Assembly (NCBI RefSeq): GCF_014650495.1
Contig: NZ_BMVB01000006.1
Span: 62,001-126,000 of the forward strand
Source of the DNA: Streptomyces cinnamoneus
GTDB taxonomy: Bacteria; Actinomycetota; Actinomycetes; Streptomycetales; Streptomycetaceae
DNA: 64,000 bases
Direction: 5' to 3'
In this document: positions 57,491 through 64,000 of the stretch, one piece after another
Layout: the number at the start of each line of letters is the position of its first letter
Numbering within the stretch: the first letter of the stretch is position 1
Notes under the pieces: model-generated
What the model saw: the letters and a program-made list of their open reading frames with translations, nothing else
The model's database searches: none
What the model was told of the DNA's origin: nothing
Program-made: the position numbers and the translations under genes

Positions 57491-58918
57491 TCAGACCGTG
57501 GGCGCGTCCGGTTCGAACCGGCTGCGGACCGCGGTCTGCACCTCGGCCTCCTCGGCCGGGTCGGCGGCCAGCCTCCGCAGTTGCTCCACGACGCGGGCGT
57601 CGGCCGTGGTCGCGTGGTGGGCGGCGAGCTCCCGGGTGGACTCCTCGCAGTCCCACAGGCACTCGACGGCGAAGCCGGTGGCGAACGAGGGGTCCGTCGC
57701 GGCGAGGGCGCGCGCCGCCCGGCCGCGCAGGTGCGAGGAGGACGTCTCGCGGTAGACGTGGCGCAGCACGGGGGCGGCGCAGCCGATCGCCAGCCGTCCG
57801 GCGCCGTCCACCAGGTCCCACAGGACCGGGGCGTCGCAGCCCTCGGTCCGCACGGTCCGGCGCAGGGCGCCGAGGACGAGCGCCGCGTCGTAGGGGGCTC
57901 CCCGGCAGGCGAGCATCCCGGCCGCGGCCGCGCCGAGGGCGTCGGCGCGGTGGATCCAGGCGCGGGCCCGCTCCAGGGCCGCCGTGCTGCGCATCCGCTC
58001 GAAGGCGGTGACGGCGGCCTCGGCGACCAGGGCCACGGGGTCGTCGGCGGCGGTCTCGATGAGGTCGAGGGCCTGGGGGTCGTGGTGCTCGGCGAGGTAG
58101 CGCAGGGCGGTGGCGCGGGCGGCCTCCGGGCCGAAGGCGGCGGCCTCGATGATCTCCATGCGGTCCTCGGGGCCCGCCACCGCGGTCAGGCAGCGGGTCG
58201 CGGGGACGTGCCGCAGCTGGGTGGGGTACAGGGCGAGCCCCTCCTGGGCCCAGGCCAGGACCTCGCGCACGCTCCAGCCCGGCCGCGGGCCGGAGGGGCG
58301 CAGCTGGCGCTGCCAGCGGTCGAAGGAGCCCTGCTCCTGGGCGGCGCGCACGCGGGCGGCGATCCGCGGGGCGTGGCGGTCCTCCGCCCACAGCCGCCAG
58401 GGCCGGGGCTCGAAGGCGTCGCGGACGGCCGCGGCGAGCGCGGATTCACCCTCGGGGGTGTGCGGGAACCTGGCGAGCACCGCGCCGCCGAGGGCCGCGA
58501 GGCCGGCGTCGTCGTCGCGCAGGGCCAGCTCGTCGAGGGCCCAGGCCCAGTTGCCGCCGGTGGCCGCGTAGCGGCGCAGCAGCAGGAGGGCGTCGTCGCG
58601 CCCGTACGAGGCGAGGTGACCGAGGACGGCGAGGGCCAGGCCGGTGCGCTCCTCGGCGGTGTCGAGCAGGTCGTCCGGGTGGAAGAGGTGCTGTTCGAGC
58701 TCGCCGAGCCCGCCGTCGAGGTCCAGATACAGGCGCGCGTAGTAGAGGGAGCGGTTCTCGACCTGCCAGTCGCGCCGGGGGTCGCGGAGCACACAGTGGT
58801 GGAGTGCCGCGAGCGCCTCGGCGCGCGGTGCCGCGAGGGCGTGCAGGGTCCCGTCGCCGCGGCCTCGCTGAAGGAGGCCGAGCAGGGTGCCGCTGGGCGC
58901 TATGTCTGGATCGAACAT
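57491..58918 (-). CDS. HEAT-repeat-like helical protein
   Basis: A 475-residue soluble protein made of repeated helix pairs: ALAVLGHLASYGRDDALLLL, ATALRYLAEHHDPQALDLIETAADD, ALVAEAAVTAFERMRSTAALERA, APVLRHVYRETSSSHLRGRAARALAATDP. This is characteristic of HEAT or Armadillo-type scaffolds. The first part (VENRSLYYARLYLDLDGGLGELEQHL) is seen in streptomycete proteins annotated only as HEAT repeat. No catalytic motif. It is divergent from the phosphatase gene with 330 bp between them. Confidence 0.72.
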   Translation of the reverse strand: MFDPDIAPSGTLLGLLQRGRGDGTLHALAAPRAEALAALHHCVLRDPRRDWQVENRSLYYARLYLDLDGGLGELEQHLFHPDDLLDTAEERTGLALAVLGHLASYGRDDALLLLRRYAATGGNWAWALDELALRDDDAGLAALGGAVLARFPHTPEGESALAAAVRDAFEPRPWRLWAEDRHAPRIAARVRAAQEQGSFDRWQRQLRPSGPRPGWSVREVLAWAQEGLALYPTQLRHVPATRCLTAVAGPEDRMEIIEAAAFGPEAARATALRYLAEHHDPQALDLIETAADDPVALVAEAAVTAFERMRSTAALERARAWIHRADALGAAAAGMLACRGAPYDAALVLGALRRTVRTEGCDAPVLWDLVDGAGRLAIGCAAPVLRHVYRETSSSHLRGRAARALAATDPSFATGFAVECLWDCEESTRELAAHHATTADARVVEQLRRLAADPAEEAEVQTAVRSRFEPDAPTV

Positions 58919-59248
58919 GGGGTCAGCATCCGGTGCGGGGAGTCGGCTGGCAACGGGATTTCCTTCCGGACGGCATTCTTGCCGGTTCCACCTGTGCTAT
59001 GCCTGGTGAACTGTGGAAACTCGGGTTCTCCGTAGCGCCCGCAGCCTACCCGGAAGAGAGCATTCCGCCGAGTGGTGTCAGATTTGTCGCACTCACGCCG
59101 GCGGCATATGCCCTGAGCACCACCGTATCGGGTATTGCCAAAGCCCTTACGGGCCCTCGCTCCCTGTGCAACAGTCGTTACAGCAGTCCTACCGGCCGTT
59201 CCGGCGGACCCCGGAGCCGGCCGCGCCCCGTTTGTATCGGAGTACGAG
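58919..59248. other. Divergent promoter region
   Basis: No gene seen. It serves the HEAT-like gene (leftward) and the PAS-phosphatase gene (rightward). It is less GC-rich than its neighbours; no clear sigma-70 hexamers or strong palindrome found. Confidence 0.5.
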
Positions 59249-60739
59249 ATGCCGTCCCCCCTGTCCGCGGACCCCTCCGCAGCACAGCCGCCCGAGGGCG
59301 GCCCGGTCGACGCGCTCATCTCGCAGGCCCTGCGGCTCAGAGGCGGCATCGACGCCGTGCGCCGCGAGACCGCGGCCGACGCGGAGCGCTCGGACGACCC
59401 CCGGCTGCGCTGGCAGCGCGCCCTGTGCGAGCTCGCCGCCCACCACGTGGACAACCTCGGCGAGCACCTCGGCCAGCTGCGCGAAGGGCTGGACAGGGAG
59501 GGTGCCGCCGCTGCGGCCGGCGGAGCCGCCCGTGGGGCGTCGGCCCCGGCCGCCACACTGCCCCGTCCCCCCGGTCCCGTCGACGGGGCGGACGCCCCGG
59601 CCGGCCGGGTGGGCAGCGCCGAGTGGAATTTCCTCACCGACGAGGTCACCTGGTCCGACGAGCTCTTCCAGCTCTTCGGCCGCCGCCCCGAGGACGGCGC
59701 GCTGACCCTGGACGAGCTCCCCTCCTGGCTGGTGCCGGAGGACAGGGAGGTGCTCACCGCGCTGGTCACCGACTGCCTGGTGGACGGCAAGCCGATCGAC
59801 GGCGAGTTCCGCATCGTGCACGGCGAGGGGGCCGTGCGCACGGTGCACATGATGGGCGAGCCGGTGCTCGACTCCGACGGCTGCACGGCCTCCATGTGGG
59901 CCGTGCTGCGGGACGTCACCGCACTGCGGCGCTGCCGGCAGGAGGTGCACGAGACCCGTGACTCGGCGCACCGCCGCCGGCACCACGCGCAGACGGAGCA
60001 CCGGCTTGCGGTCGAGCTGCAGGAAGCCGTGCTGCCGCCGTGGCGCGGCTCCCTGCGGTTCCCGCCCGCGGGGCCGCCCGTCGCGGCGGCCGACCGGGGC
60101 TGTGGCGGCGCGCTCGACCTGGCCGGGCACTACCTCCCCTCCGCGACCAGCAGCCTCGTCGGCGGCGACTGGTTCGACGCGATGGAGCTGCCCGACGGCC
60201 GTACGCTGCTGACCGTCGGCGGCCTCACCGGGCACGGTGTGACCGCCACCTCCACCATGGCCATGCTGCTCGGGGCCGTGCGCGGCATGGCCGTCTCCGG
60301 TACCGAGCCCGGCCCGCTGATGGGCTGGCTCAACCACCTCCTCGACGCCTCCGTCCAGCCCGCACTGGGCAGCGCGCTCTGCTGCCGCTACGACCCCGTG
60401 ACCGGCACCCTGCTGTGGTCCCGGGCCGGCCACCCCGCCCCCCTGCTCTTCCGCGGCGGGGTGGGCCTGACGCTCCCGCCCCCGGAGGGCATGCTGCTCG
60501 GGGCGGTCGCCGACGCCGAGTACGCCCAGGCCGAGGAGCGGCTGCTCCCCGGTGACGTGCTCCTCCTGCACACCGAAGGACTGGCCCGCAGGCCCGAGCT
60601 GGCGCGGCTGCCGGAGCTGGCGCCGCGCTTCGCGGCGGCCGGCAGCGCCCATGAGTGCCTGCGGGTCGTCCTGGAGGAGTTCGGCGGTACGGAGCGCGAG
60701 GACGACGCCTGTGTGCTGATCGCCCGCATCGGCGCGTAG
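59249..60739 (+). CDS. PAS-PP2C (SpoIIE-type) protein phosphatase
   Basis: A 496-residue signalling protein. After an N-terminal helical part and a Pro/Ala hinge comes a PAS domain (EWNFLTDEVTWSDELFQLFG to MWAVLRDVTALRR, about residues 125-230), then a SpoIIE phosphatase domain (VELQEAVLPPWRGSL to the C-terminus). Metal residues: VGGDWFDA keeps its Asp, and REDDACVLIARI keeps the final DD, but the usual GDVxGHG reads VGGLTGHG, losing one Asp, and LLYTDGL is LLHTEGL. Such proteins normally dephosphorylate anti-anti-sigma factors. Activity may be weak or altered. GGAG lies seven bases before ATG 59249. Confidence 0.86.
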   Translation: MPSPLSADPSAAQPPEGGPVDALISQALRLRGGIDAVRRETAADAERSDDPRLRWQRALCELAAHHVDNLGEHLGQLREGLDREGAAAAAGGAARGASAPAATLPRPPGPVDGADAPAGRVGSAEWNFLTDEVTWSDELFQLFGRRPEDGALTLDELPSWLVPEDREVLTALVTDCLVDGKPIDGEFRIVHGEGAVRTVHMMGEPVLDSDGCTASMWAVLRDVTALRRCRQEVHETRDSAHRRRHHAQTEHRLAVELQEAVLPPWRGSLRFPPAGPPVAAADRGCGGALDLAGHYLPSATSSLVGGDWFDAMELPDGRTLLTVGGLTGHGVTATSTMAMLLGAVRGMAVSGTEPGPLMGWLNHLLDASVQPALGSALCCRYDPVTGTLLWSRAGHPAPLLFRGGVGLTLPPPEGMLLGAVADAEYAQAEERLLPGDVLLLHTEGLARRPELARLPELAPRFAAAGSAHECLRVVLEEFGGTEREDDACVLIARIGA

Positions 60740-60757
60740 CCGATCGCCCGCATCGGC

Positions 60758-60791
60758 GCCGGGAGACCGCGTAGCGGCGGGGTCTCCCGGC
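60758..60791. terminator. Bidirectional terminator
   Basis: Perfect 11-bp stem GCCGGGAGACC / GGTCTCCCGGC with a 12-base loop between the convergent stops of the phosphatase and the Nsd-type gene. Confidence 0.7.
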
Positions 60792-60793
60792 CC

Positions 60794-62278
60794 TCACACC
60801 GCCGTGGGCCTGGGCTTGCCCGGTGCCTTGGGCAGCGCCCGCTGGATGTCGTCCCTCAGATGCCCGATCGTGGGGTAGTCCGCGTACTTCCCGCTGAGCC
60901 GGTACATCTCCCGCAGCCGGTCCCAGGTGCGGTGCGAGGAGTTCTCTCCGATCGTGTTGAGCGCCATCCGGGCGAAGGTGTCGGCCTGCTCGGGGTCGTT
61001 GCCGATGAAGCAGGCGGACGCCATGGAGATGTAGTCGAAGATCATCGAGCGCTGCTGCTGCTCGTTCCGCAGCTCCAGCGCCCGTTTGGCGTGCTGCTGG
61101 GCGATGGGGGCGACCGTGGGGTCGTGCTCGGCGAGCGTGCGGTAGGCCAGCGCCTGCATGCCGTGCAGGTCCGCCTCGTCGAACATCTGCATCCAGCTCG
61201 GCGGTGGCACGTCGCCCTTGTCCGCGACGAACAGCTCCTCGGCCTCGCCCAGGGTGCGCCGCATGGCCTGGCCCCGCCCCATCGACGCCTGCGCCCAGGC
61301 TTCGACGGTGCAGAGCATGGCCCGGGTGCGGGGCAGGGCCTGGTCGCCGGAGCCGGACTTGGCGAGCTTCATCAGGTCCAGGGCGTCGTCGGGCCGGCCC
61401 ACGTGGACCATCTGGCGGGCCGCCCGCGAGAGGGCCTCCCCCGCCCGGGGCCGGTCACCGCCCTCCCGGGCCGCGTGCGCGGCGATGACGAAGTACTTCT
61501 GCGCCGTCGGCTCCAGCCCCACGTCGTGGGACATCCAGCCGGCCAGCACCGCGAGGTTGGCCGCCACCCCCCACAGCCTGCGCTGCAGGTGATCGGGGTG
61601 GCGATAGGAGAGCATGCCGCCCACTTCATTGAGCTGGCCGACCACCGCCTTGCGCTGCAGCCCGCCGCCGCGGGAGGCGTCCCACAGCCGGAAGACTTCG
61701 ACCGAGCGCTCCAGGGCGTCGATCTCCAGGGACCCCACGGGGGCCGCCTCGTAACGGTCGAACCCGGCCGGGTCGGCGTGGGCGGTCGTGCCCAGGGGAT
61801 CGTCGAAGTGGGGAGCGTCGGAGGCGAGGACCGGGTCGGAGTGCAGCCAGTCGTGCATCGCGCCGCTGATTGCTGATCCTGCGGCGAGCGCGGCGCCCGC
61901 GCCCACCAAGCCGCGTCGGTTGAGCATGAGGTCCATTCCCGTGAATTCGGTGAGGACCGCGGCGGTCCGCTCGGGTGGCCAGGGCACCCCGTCCGGGGAC
62001 TTGCCCTTGCCGGCCCGCCCTCGCCGGCCGAAACCGAGGTCCTCGATGGTCACGACACGGCCGAGTCGCTCGGTGAAGAGGGCGGCCAGTACCTTCGGCA
62101 CGGGATCGCGGGGGGACTCCCCCATGTCGATCCACCGCCGTACACGCGAGGTGTCGGTCGCCAGCTGCGGATGGCCCATGGCCGCCGCCTGCCGGTTCAC
62201 AAGCCTCGCGAGCTCGCCCTTGGACCAGCCGGCCAGGCCGAACAGGTCCGCGAGGCGGGTGTTGGGTTCCCTCGTCAC
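60794..62278 (-). CDS. NsdA/NsdB-type developmental regulator (HTH-like N-terminus, TPR-like C-terminus)
   Basis: A 494-residue protein. The first 90 residues form an HTH-like module (LADLFGLAGWSKGELARLVNRQA, DTSRVRRWIDMGESPRDPVP, VLAALFTERLGRVVTIEDLG), and residues 180-480 are helical TPR-like repeats (AARQMVHVGRPDDALDLMKLAK, HAKRALELRNEQQQRSMIFDYI, ASACFIGNDPEQADTFARMAL). This architecture and the N-terminal sequence match the Nsd regulators, which repress differentiation and antibiotic formation in Streptomyces coelicolor; which paralogue this is cannot be settled by eye. A stretch LVGAGAALAAGSAIS after the HTH is hydrophobic. It is divergent from a kinase-like gene with 10-bp direct repeats between them. 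Confidence 0.78.
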   Translation of the reverse strand: MTREPNTRLADLFGLAGWSKGELARLVNRQAAAMGHPQLATDTSRVRRWIDMGESPRDPVPKVLAALFTERLGRVVTIEDLGFGRRGRAGKGKSPDGVPWPPERTAAVLTEFTGMDLMLNRRGLVGAGAALAAGSAISGAMHDWLHSDPVLASDAPHFDDPLGTTAHADPAGFDRYEAAPVGSLEIDALERSVEVFRLWDASRGGGLQRKAVVGQLNEVGGMLSYRHPDHLQRRLWGVAANLAVLAGWMSHDVGLEPTAQKYFVIAAHAAREGGDRPRAGEALSRAARQMVHVGRPDDALDLMKLAKSGSGDQALPRTRAMLCTVEAWAQASMGRGQAMRRTLGEAEELFVADKGDVPPPSWMQMFDEADLHGMQALAYRTLAEHDPTVAPIAQQHAKRALELRNEQQQRSMIFDYISMASACFIGNDPEQADTFARMALNTIGENSSHRTWDRLREMYRLSGKYADYPTIGHLRDDIQRALPKAPGKPRPTAV

Positions 62279-62340
62279 GTCAAGCCCCCAGGTTCCTCGG
62301 CTGACTTGAAGGTACTCGGGCGGTCATGGGCCAAGCGAGT

Positions 62341-62370
62341 ATTCGCCAGGGTTCGCCAGGGTGCGCCACA
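62341..62370. promoter_or_regulatory. 10-bp direct repeats upstream of the Nsd-type gene
   Basis: Exact-period repeats attcgccagg, gttcgccagg and the weaker gtgcgccaca at one-helical-turn spacing, 62 bases before the Nsd-type start codon. Possible binding site for a regulator that stacks on one DNA face. Confidence 0.5.
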
Positions 62371-62513
62371 TGGTGTGCCACCCGCGCCCGGGTGTGATGT
62401 AGGAACGCGCAACCCCGGCCACCCGGCAGCCCGACAGCATTCCCCAGGGTGCCGACGGCCCGGGCGACCGGGGAGCGCAGCTATTCGCCGACACGAAGGG
62501 ATCTGTTCCGCCC

Positions 62514-63620
62514 ATGTATGCAGCATCGACCTCCGTGTCCGCCCCGCCCCGGCCGCTCCGCCCCGCGCAGAGCGGCAGCGGGCCGTACCTCGACCCCTCC
62601 CACGCCGTGGGGGCCGCGTTCGGGGGCGGCCGGGGACGGAGGCCCGCGGGGATCGGCGCCCAACCGCTCAGCGGGAGAATCGACTTGTCCGGCCCCCAGG
62701 GCGCGCAGCTGCGCACGGTGATCTCGTCGGTGCACCGCATCTGTCCCGAGTTCAACCCCGTCCAGGTCCTGCGGCGCGGCGGTCGCTCCGTCCTCCTGGT
62801 GGGCACGACAGGGCGCAGCACAGCCGTGGCCAAGTGTTTACTGGATCAATCGCCGGCCTGGGCCGAGCGGTTCCGGCACGAAATAGCCACATACCGGGCG
62901 TTCGTCCGGCATCGCCCCCCGGTCCGGGTGCCCCGGCTGATCGCTGCCGACCCCGATAACTGCACCCTCGTCATCGAGCGGATGCCCGGGCGTCCCGCCG
63001 CCGTCCAGCGGCACCCGGTGGACACCCTGCCCCGCGCGGACGTCAGGGCGGCGCTCGGTGCCATCTGCCGGGTGAACCTCTGGCGGCCGCCCGCCGGGAT
63101 GTTCGACATGCCGCTGGACTACGGCAAGCGGATCGCCCGCTACCACGAGCTCGGCCTGCTCACGGACCGTGACATGGGCGACCTGCAGAAGCTGTTGCAC
63201 GGTCTGGCCCATGTGCAGGGCCAGTTCTGCCACGGCGACGCCCTGCTGTCGAACGTCCTGCTCTCCCCCGCCGGCCCGGTGCTGGTCGACTGGGACCACG
63301 CCGGCTGGTACCTGCCGGGGTACGACCTGGCGACGCTGTGGACCGTCCTCGGCGACGCCCCGGTGGCCCGCCGTCAGATCAGCCAGCTGGCGCAGGCCGC
63401 GGGCCCCACGGCCCGCGACGCCTTCCTGGTCAATCTGATGCTGGTGCTCACCCGGGAGATCCGGACGTACGAGACGGCCGTGCAGCGCGCTCTGCAGGAG
63501 CCGGCCCCGCAGGGGACGACCCCCGAGTCGGGGGAGGAGCAGCGGCTGCTGCTGCGGAGGTTGCACGACGACTGCGCCATGGCCCGCCGGGCCGTGCGAG
63601 CCGCCGTCGGTACGCGCTGA
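62514..63620 (+). CDS. Aminoglycoside-phosphotransferase-fold kinase with TTA codon
   Basis: A 368-residue APH-like kinase. The first 70 residues are Pro/Gly-rich and probably disordered; the N-lobe Lys lies in [12 protein letters not shown], the catalytic loop is [14 protein letters not shown] (Asp as base, Asn for metal) and the DFG-like motif is VLVDWDHAG. Leu109 is coded by TTA (62838-62840), which in Streptomyces needs the bldA tRNA and so delays translation to late growth. Substrate unknown: a small molecule or maltokinase-like sugar. It shares its upstream region with the Nsd-type regulator. Confidence 0.84.
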   Translation: MYAASTSVSAPPRPLRPAQSGSGPYLDPSHAVGAAFGGGRGRRPAGIGAQPLSGRIDLSGPQGAQLRTVISSVHRICPEFNPVQVLRRGGRSVLLVGTTGRSTAVAKCLLDQSPAWAERFRHEIATYRAFVRHRPPVRVPRLIAADPDNCTLVIERMPGRPAAVQRHPVDTLPRADVRAALGAICRVNLWRPPAGMFDMPLDYGKRIARYHELGLLTDRDMGDLQKLLHGLAHVQGQFCHGDALLSNVLLSPAGPVLVDWDHAGWYLPGYDLATLWTVLGDAPVARRQISQLAQAAGPTARDAFLVNLMLVLTREIRTYETAVQRALQEPAPQGTTPESGEEQRLLLRRLHDDCAMARRAVRAAVGTR

Positions 63621-63703
63621 GCGGGCCCGATCGATACGTCGCACCGCCGACTTGCGGCGTGTCGATGCTCCCCCATCCGGGCGAGCGCCGGTCCGCCCCG
63701 CCC

Positions 63704-63741
63704 CAACGCCCGCGTCGGGAAACACCCCGACGCGGGCGTTG
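63704..63741 (+). terminator. Strong hairpin terminator
   Basis: Perfect 16-bp stem (63704-63719 with 63726-63741) and a 6-base loop, 84 bases past the kinase stop. No T-run. The rest of 63621-63897 shows no gene. Confidence 0.75.
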
Positions 63742-63897
63742 ACGTGTGCAACACCCCCACCTCAGTCTGATGAGCGCCACTCCAGTCGTACTGACGGATC
63801 GTCTGCTCGCCCGAACGTCTTGGTAAGTTCGGACCGCAGAACTGATCGCGCACCTTTCCTGTCGAGGCTCGGCACGGCCCGTCCTGAGGAGGCCGCA

Positions 63898-64000
63898 TTG
63901 CGAGGATCCGTACCGGAGGCACCACGGAACGCACCCCGGACCGGCAGGCGAAGAAGACGTCGCGCGCAGGCGGTCGGCGCGATCGCATCGGCCGCCCTGC
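63898..64000 (+). CDS. Start of an exported or membrane protein, cut by the window edge
   Basis: A TTG at 63898 follows GAGGAGG by five to six bases and opens a frame to the right edge. It begins MRGSVPEAPRNAPRTG, then a run of six arginines, then AQAVGAIASAAL, which looks like the start of a signal or anchor helix. This suggests a Tat- or Sec-exported protein. Nothing more can be said from 34 residues. Confidence 0.5.
   Translation, partial: MRGSVPEAPRNAPRTGRRRRRRAQAVGAIASAAL

Noticed and set aside
1-64000. tRNA, rRNA, insertion sequences or prophage genes
   Set aside because: No conserved rRNA blocks, tRNA T-loops with paired arms, transposase DDE/HUH motifs, integrases or terminal inverted repeats were recognised.

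Overview
The window is very GC-rich, uses many GTG starts, packs genes with 4-bp ATGA/GTGA overlaps, and carries typical streptomycete genes (a cslA-glxA pair, an Nsd-type regulator, a c-di-AMP riboswitch before an NlpC/P60 hydrolase, a separate LigD-like polymerase and ligase). It is most likely chromosomal DNA of a Streptomyces or close relative. I see no rRNA, tRNA, CRISPR array, transposase or phage gene.

Layout. 0-9 kb: the 3' end of a class III lanthipeptide synthetase, a DHA2 exporter, a FUSC-family membrane protein, an array of degenerate repeats, a MarR/DsbA-like pair, a YchJ-like protein, a carboxylesterase and a riboswitch-controlled NlpC/P60 protein. 9.6-19.2 kb: an eight-gene minus-strand operon for an extracellular aminosugar polymer (CE18-type deacetylase, PelF-like GT4, polytopic membrane protein, LegB-like 4,6-dehydratase, nucleotidyltransferase, epimerase/reductase, spherulin-4/GH135-like protein, GH114 lipoprotein). 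The set of enzyme types resembles the fungal galactosaminogalactan and bacterial Pel systems, and it is the most interesting thing here. 20-28 kb: a signal-less substrate-binding protein, a quinone oxidoreductase/SRPBCC/2OG-Fe dioxygenase run, a DUF2334 deacetylase with a GT4, a B12-riboswitch-controlled cbtBA cobalt transporter facing a histidine-phosphatase-like protein that lacks its catalytic motif, and a YbaK protein.

28-38 kb: proteins of unknown function, a Ser/Thr kinase with a DUF6777 lipoprotein, a methyltransferase, a translationally coupled operon (dehydrogenase small subunit, 3Fe-4S GMC oxidoreductase, VioB-like ferritin-fold protein) and a PLP dehydratase. 38-46 kb: a 93-bp composite repeat array, a TetR gene with two palindromic operators facing a DUF1348-like gene, a cupin/P450 pair, a DUF6528 protein, a caspase-like protein without its cysteine, a CapA lipoprotein and an SH3-like secreted protein. 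46-53.5 kb: divergent NHEJ-type polymerase and ligase, then the cslA-glxA hyphal-tip glycan locus with a convergent GH6 hydrolase.

53.6-64 kb: an ArsR operon with a 20-bp perfect palindrome and two very small proteins, several proteins of unknown function, a HEAT-like protein, a PAS-SpoIIE phosphatase, an Nsd-type developmental regulator, a kinase-fold protein with a rare TTA (bldA) codon, and the start of another exported protein at the right edge. Two separate extracellular glycan loci plus several developmental or signalling genes give the window a cell-surface and morphogenesis theme.
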